Below the pieces are notes generated by a model, which worked only from the letters and a program-made list of their open reading frames with translations, searched no databases and was not told the DNA's origin. From NCBI RefSeq assembly GCF_014466955.1, contig NZ_AP023396.1, positions 4,154,001 to 4,218,000 of the forward strand: a DNA stretch of 64,000 bases, read 5' to 3'. This stretch comes from Nocardia wallacei (lineage in GTDB: Bacteria; Actinomycetota; Actinomycetes; Mycobacteriales; Mycobacteriaceae). Below, one piece after another: positions 26,820-35,045 of the stretch (positions are counted from its first letter, which is position 1; each line of letters begins with the position of its first letter). The position numbers and the translations under genes are program-made.

Positions 26820-27641
26820 TCACTCCCCCGCGAAGCGGGGGGCACGACCCTCGTCGAGGGCGGCCAGGGCTTCCACCAGATCGGCCGAGGGGAGGAAGGC
26901 CGAGTTCCATGCCGCGACATAGCGCAGTCCGGCCGCGACGGCGTCGCGCTGGTCGTGCTCGGCGACCTCCTTGATGCCCTGGACCACCAAGGGCGGATTG
27001 GCCGCGATCTCTCGCGCGGTGGCCCGGGCGCGGCGCAGCACGGCCACCGCGTCGGGGACCACCTCGTTCACCAGGCCGATTCGCTCCGCGTGGGACGCGT
27101 CGATCTCCCGGCCGGTGTAGGCGAGTTCGCGAAAATGCCCTTCGCCGATGATCCGCGGCAACCGTTGCAGGGAACCGACATCCGCGACGATCGCCACCTT
27201 CACCTCGCGGACGCTGAACTTGGCGTCGGCGCTGGCGTACCTGATGTCGGCAGCGGCGATCAGGTCCACGCCACCCCCGATGCAGGCGCCGTGCACCGCC
27301 GCGACCACCGGCGTGCGGCAGGCGGCGACGGCGCTCATCGCCTCCTGCATCTCGCGGAGTGCGCGGTGGAAGCGGGTGCGCCGGGCGGCCGCCGACCCGT
27401 CCGCCAGTACCTCGTCGAACACCGGCCGCATCGCCCGCAGGTCCAGTCCCACCGAGAAGTTGCGCCCGGCACCCGTGACCACGATCGCGCGCACCTGCGG
27501 ATCGGCGTCGAGCTCGCCGAACAGCAGCGGCAGTTCGCGCCAGAAGTCCGGGCCCATCGCATTGTGTTTGCCGGGACCGGTGAGGGCCACCTCGGCGACC
27601 TGCTCCGCGATCCGGACGGTGAACGCCTTCCATTCCGTCAT
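26820..27641 (-). CDS. Crotonase-family protein, probable delta3,5-delta2,4-dienoyl-CoA isomerase
   Basis: A 273-residue crotonase. NFSVGLDL and GACIGGGVDL form the oxyanion hole. The segment SVREVKVAIVADVGSLQRLP matches the dienoyl-CoA isomerase branch, in which three acidic residues shuttle protons; here Asp126, Glu146 and Asp154 occupy those places. It is therefore more likely to move a conjugated diene than to hydrate an enoyl-CoA. Start at ATG 27641 preceded by ggaggg; a frame to 27731 exists but would enter the promoter. It is divergent from the ketosynthase operon and may tailor unsaturation in its product. Confidence 0.85.
   Translation of the reverse strand: MTEWKAFTVRIAEQVAEVALTGPGKHNAMGPDFWRELPLLFGELDADPQVRAIVVTGAGRNFSVGLDLRAMRPVFDEVLADGSAAARRTRFHRALREMQEAMSAVAACRTPVVAAVHGACIGGGVDLIAAADIRYASADAKFSVREVKVAIVADVGSLQRLPRIIGEGHFRELAYTGREIDASHAERIGLVNEVVPDAVAVLRRARATAREIAANPPLVVQGIKEVAEHDQRDAVAAGLRYVAAWNSAFLPSADLVEALAALDEGRAPRFAGE
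26825..26841. terminator. Short GC hairpin at convergent 3' ends
   Basis: CCCCCGC and GCGGGGG flank a GAA loop, a 7-bp perfect stem overlapping the last codons of the crotonase gene. No T-run follows, as is common for actinobacterial terminators. Confidence 0.45.
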
Positions 27642-27858
27642 CAGGACTGTCCCTCCTAGCCGGGTCCACCGAAACAACGCGCCCCGGGGCAGCCTACCGG
27701 TCTGAACGTCGGCGATACCCGGGTGTGACAATGTTACGGTGTCACGGCGACGCTTCGCCTACATTTATATGTCCGGTACTCTGTCCGTGAATCGCTGTGA
27801 CACAACGAGATACGCAACCGACGCGATGAATGTGCGGATTCCGGGTATCGTCGGATAA
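27642..27858. promoter_or_regulatory. Divergent promoter between crotonase and the ketosynthase operon
   Basis: This 217-nt gap has an inverted repeat GTGACA/TGTCAC at 27725-27730 and 27740-27745 (9-nt spacer containing an ACAATG junction). A further TGTGACA lies at 27796-27802. The region around 27760-27775 is AT-rich (acatttatatg) and could hold a -10 element. These are plausible operator sites for control of the coupled KS operon. Confidence 0.5.
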
Positions 27859-29145
27859 ATGTCGAGCGCGGAAGCGGGAAATGGTGGTGATCACGTGCCT
27901 GACGCCGGATACGACGCGGACCGGGTGGTCGTCACCGGGCTCGGCCCGATCAGCAGCATCGGCATCGGCGCCGCGGAGTTCCTGCGGGCGCTCGCGGCGG
28001 GCCGTTCCGGCGCGCGGCCGATCACCAGCTTCGACACGACCGGATTCGCCCACAGCAACGGCTGCGAGGTCACCGGCTTCGACCCGGAGCCCTATCTGAC
28101 CGAGCACAAGCCCGGCGAACTCGGGCGCGCGACCGCGTTCTCGGTGGCCGCGGCCGCCATGGCGCTCGCCGATGCCGGTCTGACGGTCGCTCGCCTGCGC
28201 GAACTGCCCAGTGTGATCGCCATCGGAACGACCGACGGCGAGTCGCGTGACCTCGACCTGCTGGTCGAATCGTGGCTGCGCGCCGAGCCCGAGCTGCTGC
28301 CCGGCGAGGTCGCGGCGCGCGTACCGGCCGGCCGGCTGTCGGCCGCAGTCGCCGAGGAATTCGGCCTGTGCGACACCGAGGCGGTGACGCTGCCGACGGC
28401 GTGCGCGGCCGGTAACTACGCCATCGGCTACGGCTGCGACGCCCTGCGTAGCGGCGAGGTCGAGGTGGCGCTGGTCGGCGGCGCGGATGCCCTCTGCCGC
28501 AAGACCTTCGCGGGGTTCTATCGGCTGGGCACCATCGCACCGCGGTACTGCCGCCCGTTCGACAGCGCCCGCCAGGGCATCCTGACCGGCGAGGGCGCCG
28601 CCGTGCTCGTCCTCGAACGCCGCGACCGCGCACTCGCCCGCGGCGCGCGCGTCTACGCCGAGGTCCTCGGCTACGGCCTGAACTGCGACGCCGACCATCC
28701 GGTGGCCCCCAACCGGGCGAGCGTCGCCCGCTGCATGGCCTTGGCTCATCGAAACAGCGGAATCGCCCCGGGCGACGTGGATTTCATCTCCGCGCACGGC
28801 ACCGGCACGAAGGCCAACGACGTCACCGAGGCCGCCGCGATCCGCGAGGTGTTCGGCGCGCACCCGCCACCGACGATCTCCACCAAGTCGATGATCGGGC
28901 ACACCATGGGCGCGGCCAGCGCGCTGGCCGCAGTCGCCTGCTGCCTCGCCCTGACCCATCAGTTCATCCCGCCCACCATCAATCACGAGCACACCGACCC
29001 GGAATGCGGTGGACTGGACTGTGTTCCGAACCAGGCCCGCCCGGCCGCGCTGCGGGTGGTGCAGAACAACGCGCTGGCCTTCGGCGGCAACAATGCGGTG
29101 CTGGTGCTGGCCGCGCCCGACGCCGCCGGGCGGGAGGCGTCGTGA
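27859..29145 (+). CDS. Stand-alone 3-ketoacyl synthase (KS-alpha, FabF-like), catalytically complete
   Basis: A 428-residue thiolase-fold condensing enzyme. The nucleophile is Cys182 in PTACAAGN, with His313 (SAHGTGTKAND), Lys343 and His348 (KSMIGHTMGAAS), so decarboxylative condensation should be possible. It is too short for any AT or ACP and needs a carrier protein in trans. The start at ATG 27859 lacks a clear ribosome site; GTG 27895 is an alternative. It is first of a plus-strand operon whose first five genes overlap by 4 nt each, implying equimolar production of the subunits. Confidence 0.92.
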   Translation: MSSAEAGNGGDHVPDAGYDADRVVVTGLGPISSIGIGAAEFLRALAAGRSGARPITSFDTTGFAHSNGCEVTGFDPEPYLTEHKPGELGRATAFSVAAAAMALADAGLTVARLRELPSVIAIGTTDGESRDLDLLVESWLRAEPELLPGEVAARVPAGRLSAAVAEEFGLCDTEAVTLPTACAAGNYAIGYGCDALRSGEVEVALVGGADALCRKTFAGFYRLGTIAPRYCRPFDSARQGILTGEGAAVLVLERRDRALARGARVYAEVLGYGLNCDADHPVAPNRASVARCMALAHRNSGIAPGDVDFISAHGTGTKANDVTEAAAIREVFGAHPPPTISTKSMIGHTMGAASALAAVACCLALTHQFIPPTINHEHTDPECGGLDCVPNQARPAALRVVQNNALAFGGNNAVLVLAAPDAAGREAS

Positions 29146-30281
29146 CCGCCCCGGTGATAGCGGGGACCGGCGCCGTCGCCAGTGTGGGCGCGGATGTTGC
29201 CGCCCTCTACGAGAATCTCTGCGCCGGACGGTCCGGACGGGCGCCGCTGCGGCGTTTCACACCGGAATCGCACATCTCCCGGCACGCCTACGAGATCGAT
29301 GACGGCCCTGGCCGCCCGTCCGGCGATACCGGCGCGTGGTTGTGCGCGGCTATCGCCGAGGCCACTGCCGCCGCCGGTCTCACCGAGGCCGACCTGACCG
29401 GCATACCCGTCCTCGTCGGCACCGGTCTGCGGGCGCTGCGCCGCGCGGAGGTGTGGTGTACCGGCGGTCCGGCGCTGTCGGCACCCGACCTGCATTTCGG
29501 CCCGATACTGCGGGAAAGGTTCGGCTGCACCGAGGTTCACACCGTCAACAACGCGTGTTCGGCGGCCCTGTACGCGCTCGGGCTGGGCGCCGATCTGCTG
29601 GCGGCGGACGCACACGACACGGTGATCGTCGCCGGCGTGGACACCATCACCGAGAGCATGTTCGGGCTGCTCGATCGCGCCGGCGGACGCGGCGTGGACC
29701 GCGTGCGGCCCTTCGACGCCGACCGTCGCGGTGTCCTGCTGGGCGAGGGGGCGGCGGCGGTGGTGCTGCGGCGGCACGGACCGGGCCGGGCGCTGCTGCG
29801 GTCGGTCGCCCTGAACTGCGACGCGGGACATGTCACCGCGCCCGACGGCGCCGGGATCCGGGCGGCCATGCGGGCCGCGCTGGCGCGCGCCGGGATCGCG
29901 CCCGAGGAGGTCGGCCTCGTCTTCGCGCACGGCACCGGCACCCAGCTCAACGATCGCACCGAGGCCGAGGCGCTGACCGAGATCTTCGGGGCCACAGCGC
30001 ATTCCGGCCCGCTCGTCACCGCGATCAAGTCCATGCTCGGCCACACCTCCGGCGCCTCCGGGCTGCACAGTCTGGTCGTCGCCGTGGAGACCCTGACCCA
30101 CGGTGTCGTGCCGCCGATTCTCGGACTGCGGACTCCGGCGGCCGAGGCGAGCGCGCTGCGGCTGTGCGCGCAGGCTACTGCCGCGGCGGGGATCACGGTG
30201 GCTCAGGTGGACGCGTTCGGCTTCGGCGGCGTGAACGCCGTCGCACTGATCGAGGCGGCAGCCGGAACGGACGCGGGATGA
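29142..30281 (+). CDS. Second stand-alone ketosynthase (active Cys present)
   Basis: A 379-residue KS starting at GTG 29142 inside the upstream stop (GTGA). Cys139 lies in VNNACSAALYALG, His263 in FAHGTGTQLND and His301 in SMLGHTSGASG, so the catalytic set is intact. It is shorter than FabF at the N-terminus and diverges from the first KS, so the two are not a recent duplication. It could work alone, or pair with one of the KS-like proteins downstream that lack the Cys. Confidence 0.88.
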   Translation: MTAPVIAGTGAVASVGADVAALYENLCAGRSGRAPLRRFTPESHISRHAYEIDDGPGRPSGDTGAWLCAAIAEATAAAGLTEADLTGIPVLVGTGLRALRRAEVWCTGGPALSAPDLHFGPILRERFGCTEVHTVNNACSAALYALGLGADLLAADAHDTVIVAGVDTITESMFGLLDRAGGRGVDRVRPFDADRRGVLLGEGAAAVVLRRHGPGRALLRSVALNCDAGHVTAPDGAGIRAAMRAALARAGIAPEEVGLVFAHGTGTQLNDRTEAEALTEIFGATAHSGPLVTAIKSMLGHTSGASGLHSLVVAVETLTHGVVPPILGLRTPAAEASALRLCAQATAAAGITVAQVDAFGFGGVNAVALIEAAAGTDAG

Positions 30282-31438
30282 GGGACGACGACGCACCGAT
30301 CGCGATCACCGGAATCGGGGTCGCCTCCGACCGCCATCACACCGCCGACGATCTGCTCGATCCCGCGGCGAGAGCGCCCGGCGACGCCGCCGACCGGCTG
30401 CGGCGGGAGCTCGGGCGCGGGTACCGCTACAAGGACCGAGCCACCAAACTCGGTGTGCTGGCGGCGATTCGCGCGCTGCGCGACAACGGGCAGGACAGCC
30501 CGGCCGCGACCACCGGGGTCGTGGTGAGCAGCAATTTCGGCAACCTGCAGACCGTGTGCGACACGGCGCGGGTGATCCACGCCGAGGGCGCGGGCGCGAC
30601 GAGCCCGATGGAGCTGCCGAACGCCTCCAGCAATGTGATCGCCTCCACCCTCGCCATCCACCTCGGCCTCCGCGGCCCCAACGTGACACTCTGCAACGGC
30701 GCCCCGTCCGGGCTCGACGCCCTGGGCTGGGCCGTGGTCCTGCTCCGCGCGCGCCGGGCACACCGCGTCGTGGTGGTCGGCACCGAATCGGCCACCGAAG
30801 CCGCCGCGGCACTCCAGGATTGCGCTCCCACCCACCTGTTCGACGGCGCAGCCGCACTCGTCGTCGAACGGTCCACCACCGCCCCCACCCTACGAGTCCA
30901 CCACTGTTGCCGCGGCACCGACCCGGCCGACGCGACCGCCCGCGCCCTCACCGCAACCGGTCATCCGCCGATAGACCTGTGGCTCGGCCCCCGCCGCACA
31001 GCCGCCCACACGCCCACCGACACCGAGAACCCAGACCCGAGGCCCGGCACCAGCGCCACAACCTCGCACACGCCCACCGACACCCGAAACCCGCCAATCA
31101 CCCTGCGGCCCGGCACCAGCCGCACAACTCCCCACACGACCCCCGACATCCGAAACTCGACGGCGAATTTGCGGGCCCGTACTGGGTACACAGCTGGTCG
31201 GGCGGATGTCGACACCGGAAAGGAGCCGGTGGGCCCGCGAGGCGGTATCGGGAGGATCGCCGCCGAGGTGGATGCCGAGGAGTATCTGGGGCGGGCCGGT
31301 GGGGCGCTCGGGGTGGTGCAGTGTGTGATCGCGCATCGGTGGCTGGTCCGGCACGGCGGCATACGCGCCCTGGCCGTCGCGGGTAATGCGGTGGAGGGGG
31401 CGGGCGCGGTGGTCCTGTCTCGCGAGGGGGCGTCGTGA
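30278..31438 (+). CDS. KS-beta/chain-length-factor-like protein with Pro/Thr-rich repeats
   Basis: A 386-residue protein starting at ATG 30278 (ATGA overlap). The N-terminal half is KS-like (ITGIGVASDRH, then PNASSNVIASTLAIHLGLRG), but the nucleophile position reads LCNGAPSGLD, with Ala in place of Cys. The central KS region that normally carries the active His motifs is replaced by a roughly 60-residue low-complexity stretch made of three 20-22-residue repeats beginning HTPTDT. The C-terminus (AVAGNAVEGAGAVVLS) returns to KS character. It is probably a non-catalytic partner; the linker is unusual. Confidence 0.78.
   Translation: MRDDDAPIAITGIGVASDRHHTADDLLDPAARAPGDAADRLRRELGRGYRYKDRATKLGVLAAIRALRDNGQDSPAATTGVVVSSNFGNLQTVCDTARVIHAEGAGATSPMELPNASSNVIASTLAIHLGLRGPNVTLCNGAPSGLDALGWAVVLLRARRAHRVVVVGTESATEAAAALQDCAPTHLFDGAAALVVERSTTAPTLRVHHCCRGTDPADATARALTATGHPPIDLWLGPRRTAAHTPTDTENPDPRPGTSATTSHTPTDTRNPPITLRPGTSRTTPHTTPDIRNSTANLRARTGYTAGRADVDTGKEPVGPRGGIGRIAAEVDAEEYLGRAGGALGVVQCVIAHRWLVRHGGIRALAVAGNAVEGAGAVVLSREGAS
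31007..31195 (+). repeat. Three imperfect 60-66 nt repeats inside the KS-beta gene
   Basis: Repeat starts fall at 31007, 31067 and 31133, each opening with CACACG followed by a CCCCGACA-like run. They encode HTPTDTENPDPRPG-type units, rich in Pro and Thr and predicted disordered. The reading frame is preserved through all units. Confidence 0.8.
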
Positions 31439-32280
31439 CTCCGTTGCCCGCCGTGCCGGTCACCCTGCGCCGCAGCGCCGTCGACGGTCCGTCGCCGGTG
31501 CGCATGGTGCTGCTGCACGGTATGGGCGGCGGCACGAACAATTGGAATGCGCTGGCGCCCCACCTCGACCCGGCCGTGGAGGTGTGGGAGGCGGCGCTGC
31601 CGTGGGCCGCCACCGCCGACCCCGCGTGGGCGGTCGAGCGCGACGCGGGGATATGGATACAGCGTGCCCTCGCGCAGTGCCCCGGGGGCACACCCGATGT
31701 GGTGGCGGCCCATTCGTTCGCGGCCAACGCGGTGCTGGAACTCATGGATCGGCGCGGCGGTGGCTGGGAACCGGCCACGGTGCTGCTGTCACCGTTCTAT
31801 CGCGCCGCGGTCAGCGAATTCGAGTGGGACAGTGTGCGGTACTACTTCGACGGCTTCCGCACCATGCTCGACCAGGGTGTCGCCCTGACCCTCGGCGACC
31901 GCGTCGACCCCGGCGTGCGCACGGACATGGTCGAGCGCATGTGCGCGTGGATGGGCCCCTACACCTGGCTGCGATTCTTCGACAGCTATCTGCGCACGCC
32001 GACGCTGCGCCTGGCCGGGATCACCGCACCCACACTGCTGATCGGCGGCGCGCACGACCCGGGCGCGCTCGCCGCCGGCGTGCACGCGCTGGGTGCCGCC
32101 CTGCCCGGTTCGGAAACCGTCATCCTCGACGACGCCGGACATTTCGCGATGTCGGAGCGGCCCGGAGCGGTCGCCGCGGCGGTCAACGACTTCGTGTCCC
32201 GCACCGCCGCGCCCGGCGCGCGCCCCCGAGTACGCCATCCCCGGCCGCATCCCGCCGATCCCCCAGGAGTCGCCTCATGA
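31435..32280 (+). CDS. Alpha/beta hydrolase, possible thioesterase or cyclase
   Basis: A 281-residue alpha/beta hydrolase begun by GTG 31435 within the upstream stop. It has LLHGMGGGTNNWN (oxyanion), nucleophile elbow AAHSFAANAV with Ser but both flanking Gly replaced by Ala, acid in GGAHDPG, and base in DDAGHFAMSERP. The catalytic triad is present, so hydrolysis of a thioester or ester is feasible. Its place between two KS-like genes and a hotdog protein suggests chain release or proofreading in this operon. Confidence 0.85.
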   Translation: MTPLPAVPVTLRRSAVDGPSPVRMVLLHGMGGGTNNWNALAPHLDPAVEVWEAALPWAATADPAWAVERDAGIWIQRALAQCPGGTPDVVAAHSFAANAVLELMDRRGGGWEPATVLLSPFYRAAVSEFEWDSVRYYFDGFRTMLDQGVALTLGDRVDPGVRTDMVERMCAWMGPYTWLRFFDSYLRTPTLRLAGITAPTLLIGGAHDPGALAAGVHALGAALPGSETVILDDAGHFAMSERPGAVAAAVNDFVSRTAAPGARPRVRHPRPHPADPPGVAS

Positions 32281-33263
32281 CCAGCCAACTGCTCAGCGCG
32301 CCCACGCTGCTGCTCGAATCGACCACGCACCACCTGCGCCCACGGTACGAGGGCGCCAACATCTGCACCTGGATCGGCTTCAAACACGTCAACTACCTCG
32401 TGGAGGAGGCCGTGCTGGCGCATTTCCGTGAGCTGGGCCGCTCGGCGCGGACGCTGTACGAAAACCACGGGCTGTGCGTGGAATTCGTGGATCTGGACAC
32501 CCGGATCGGGTCGGCGTTCCATCTGGACGACGAGGTGGTCGCGGAGGTGTCCGCCGCCGGGAAGGCCGCGCCGGACGAACTGCGGTTCGCGGTGGTGCTG
32601 CGGCATCGGCGCGACGGCCGCACCGTCCGGGCCGCGAGCGCCACCGTCACCGTGGCGCTGCGTACCGATCAGCGTGGCGGCGCACCGGCGATACCCGTAC
32701 CCCCGCAGCTGACCCCGTACGTCCGGCCCGATCTACGCCGGACGCTGCCGGATGCCTTGCCGCTGCCCGAGATTCGGCGCGGCTCGCTCGGCCGCGGCGG
32801 CGTCGGCGGTGACGAGGTGCTGCGGGAGCTGACCCGCGGCACGAACGGGTTCGCCTGGCGGTGGCGCATTCCCTATCCCTATTGCCATTTCACCGAGCGG
32901 CTGCAGATGTCGGGGTATCTGCGGCAGATGGAGGAGGTGGTGGACCTGTTCCTGGACTCGCGCGGTGTCTCGATCAAACGGCTGCTGGACGAGCAGAACT
33001 GGATTCCGGTCGTGCCGCGGTCGAACATCTCGATCACCGACGAGGCGCTGATGGAGGAGGAGCTCTACACCGTCTTCACCGTCGAGGACGTCTTCAAGCG
33101 CGCCACCTACACCGCGCGGATGGATTGCTACGTGCTGCGCGAGGATGCGTTGGTCCGCACGGCCACCGGCCGGATCACCCACGGCTACGCCGTGATTCGC
33201 GACCGCACCGACTGGTCGCTGGTCGACTTCGACGACCGGTTGCTCGCCGCGCTGCGCGGCTGA
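32277..33263 (+). CDS. Double-hotdog protein (thioesterase/dehydratase superfamily)
   Basis: A 328-residue protein starting at ATG 32277 (ATGA overlap). Residues about 15-140 form one hotdog-like unit (FKHVNYLVEEAVLAHFRELG, then GSAFHLDDEVVAEV), and 190-325 a second (YPYCHFTERLQMSGYLRQMEEVVDLF, quoted in part; then MEEELYTVFTVEDVFKRATY). Hotdog folds act as acyl-CoA/ACP thioesterases or dehydratases. The operon contains condensing enzymes but no other dehydratase, so a dehydration role is possible; a hydrolase already precedes it. Catalytic residues cannot be assigned with confidence. Confidence 0.72.
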   Translation: MTSQLLSAPTLLLESTTHHLRPRYEGANICTWIGFKHVNYLVEEAVLAHFRELGRSARTLYENHGLCVEFVDLDTRIGSAFHLDDEVVAEVSAAGKAAPDELRFAVVLRHRRDGRTVRAASATVTVALRTDQRGGAPAIPVPPQLTPYVRPDLRRTLPDALPLPEIRRGSLGRGGVGGDEVLRELTRGTNGFAWRWRIPYPYCHFTERLQMSGYLRQMEEVVDLFLDSRGVSIKRLLDEQNWIPVVPRSNISITDEALMEEELYTVFTVEDVFKRATYTARMDCYVLREDALVRTATGRITHGYAVIRDRTDWSLVDFDDRLLAALRG

Positions 33264-33288
33264 CCGGCACCGCGCCCAGGAGCAGCCG

Positions 33289-34335
33289 ATGACCTCGACA
33301 CTCGCGATCACCGGATGGTCGGTGATCTCGCCGTACGGGCCGGACGGCGCGGCATTCGCCCGGGGCGTGACCGAGCGGCGCACCGCCCTGCGCCCGCCGC
33401 GCGACGGCGAGCATCTGCCCCAGTCACTGATCGGCGTGGTCGACGAGTTCGACACGCGAACGCACTTGGGCCGCAAGGGCACCCGTTCGATGGACCGCGC
33501 CACCGGGCTCGCGGTGGCGACGGTCGGGATGATGCTCGACACGCATCCCGTCGACCCGCACGCGGCGGCCGATACCGCCCTGGTCCTCGGCACGACGACC
33601 GGCAGCGCGCGATCGATGATGGAGTTCACCCGCGACTCGCTCACCCAGGACAAGCCGTACCACGTGGACCCGTCGCGCTTCCCCAATACCGTGATGAACT
33701 GTGCCGCAGGGCAATGCGCCATCTGGCACGGCCTCACCGGACCGAACGCCACGATCTCCAGCGGCCGCGCCACGGTGCTGTCCGCGCTGAACTACGCCCG
33801 CCGCCTGCACCGCGGTGGGCATGCCGCGACCGTACTGTGCGGAGCGGTCGAGGAGCTTTCCGAGCAACGCGCCTGGCTGGAATGGCACGGGGCGGCCGAT
33901 CCGGCGCGGCGATCGCGGCCCCTGGCCGAGGGATGCGCGATATTCCTGCTGGAACCGGCCGAGACCGCGCGAACTCCGGCACTCGCGGAGATACTCGCTG
34001 TCGCGTCCCGGCGCGGGGGAGCCGTCCGCGAGGTCGCTCGCACGGCGGTCCATGCCTGCCTGTCTCGGGCGGGGGTGGAGCCGCGTGAGGTGTGGGCGGT
34101 GGCGCTCGAGGACGACATCGGCGATGTCCCAGCGGTTTTCGAGGGCCGGCCGCGACTCCTCGCCGTCACCGATCTGGTCGGTGACGTGGGCGCGGTATCG
34201 GCCGGTATGCAGCTCGCCGCCACCCTCGTGCACGCGCGCCGCGATGATGCCGCCGGACGGGTGGCGGTGGTCGTGACCGGCGACGACGACGGCACGGTGA
34301 CCGCGCTGGCGGTGCGGATCGGAGGTCCGCGGTGA
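33289..34335 (+). CDS. KS-beta/chain-length-factor-like protein (nucleophile lost)
   Basis: A 348-residue KS-fold protein. The start is TLAITGWSVISPYGPDG and the dimer region MNCAAGQCAIWHGLTGPN is KS-like. Where Cys is expected the sequence reads ISSGRATVLSALNYARR, without Cys, and the HGTGT motif is missing (VALEDDIGDVP instead). It therefore cannot condense on its own and is likely the partner of one of the two active KSs upstream. A ribosome site aggagcag precedes ATG 33289, separated by 25 nt from the hotdog gene. Confidence 0.82.
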   Translation: MTSTLAITGWSVISPYGPDGAAFARGVTERRTALRPPRDGEHLPQSLIGVVDEFDTRTHLGRKGTRSMDRATGLAVATVGMMLDTHPVDPHAAADTALVLGTTTGSARSMMEFTRDSLTQDKPYHVDPSRFPNTVMNCAAGQCAIWHGLTGPNATISSGRATVLSALNYARRLHRGGHAATVLCGAVEELSEQRAWLEWHGAADPARRSRPLAEGCAIFLLEPAETARTPALAEILAVASRRGGAVREVARTAVHACLSRAGVEPREVWAVALEDDIGDVPAVFEGRPRLLAVTDLVGDVGAVSAGMQLAATLVHARRDDAAGRVAVVVTGDDDGTVTALAVRIGGPR

Positions 34336-35030
34336 GCGCCGCCCGCCGCCCGCGCTGCTATTTCAATCTTCGCAGCCCGTATTCCTGGCTGGCCGTCCAC
34401 GATCTGGAACACCGGTATCCCGATGTGGCGCAGGCGATCCAGTGGCGACCGTTCTGGGAGCCGGGGCTTCGGGACCAGCAATGGCTGCGCGCGGCGGGCG
34501 GGTCGTTCCCGTACTCACCGATGACCAAGGACAAGCATCTCTACATTCTCCAGGACGTCAAACGCCTGGCGACGGACCGGGGTCTCACGGTGCGGTGGCC
34601 GGTCGACGTCGACCCGCGGTGGGAGGTGGCGCATCATCCGTATTTCGTCGCGCGCCGATACGGCCGGGACAGGGAGTACGTCCGCGCTCTCGGCCGCGCG
34701 AGATGGCAACGGGGCCAGGACATCTGCGATATCGACGTGGTCGCCGCGGTAGCGGGCGAGCTGGGGCTCGCGCCGGACGCGGTGCGCGGTGCGGTGGACG
34801 CGGAGACCGTCCGGGAGGAGGCCACCGCCGCGCTGCTGCACCTGGATCGCGACGGGGTGTTCGGGGTGCCGTTCTTCATCGCCGGGCGGGAGAAGTTCTG
34901 GGGTATCGACCGGCTGCCGCGCTTCGCCGACGCCGTGCGGTCGGCCGGGGCGGCCGCGGCGCCGCTGACCGACGGCGCCTCCACGGCCATGCCCGGCTTC
35001 GACGACGGCCACGCCGGTGGGTGCGGTTGA
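34332..35030 (+). CDS. DsbA-fold isomerase (2-hydroxychromene-2-carboxylate isomerase-like)
   Basis: A 232-residue thioredoxin-fold protein begun by GTG 34332 in the upstream stop. It has YFNLRSPYSWLAVHDL at the N-terminus, with Ser in place of the CxxC of redox proteins, and GVFGVPFFIAGREKFWGIDRL near the C-terminus, both hallmarks of the kappa-GST/HCCA isomerase branch. Such enzymes use glutathione-like thiols or simple acid-base chemistry to isomerise double bonds. In this operon it may set alkene geometry of an unsaturated chain; isomerases are reported in some cinnamoyl-lipid and polyene pathways, but equivalence is my inference. Confidence 0.85.
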   Translation: MSAARRPRCYFNLRSPYSWLAVHDLEHRYPDVAQAIQWRPFWEPGLRDQQWLRAAGGSFPYSPMTKDKHLYILQDVKRLATDRGLTVRWPVDVDPRWEVAHHPYFVARRYGRDREYVRALGRARWQRGQDICDIDVVAAVAGELGLAPDAVRGAVDAETVREEATAALLHLDRDGVFGVPFFIAGREKFWGIDRLPRFADAVRSAGAAAAPLTDGASTAMPGFDDGHAGGCG

Positions 35031-35045
35031 GCGCGGCCGCCGCGG

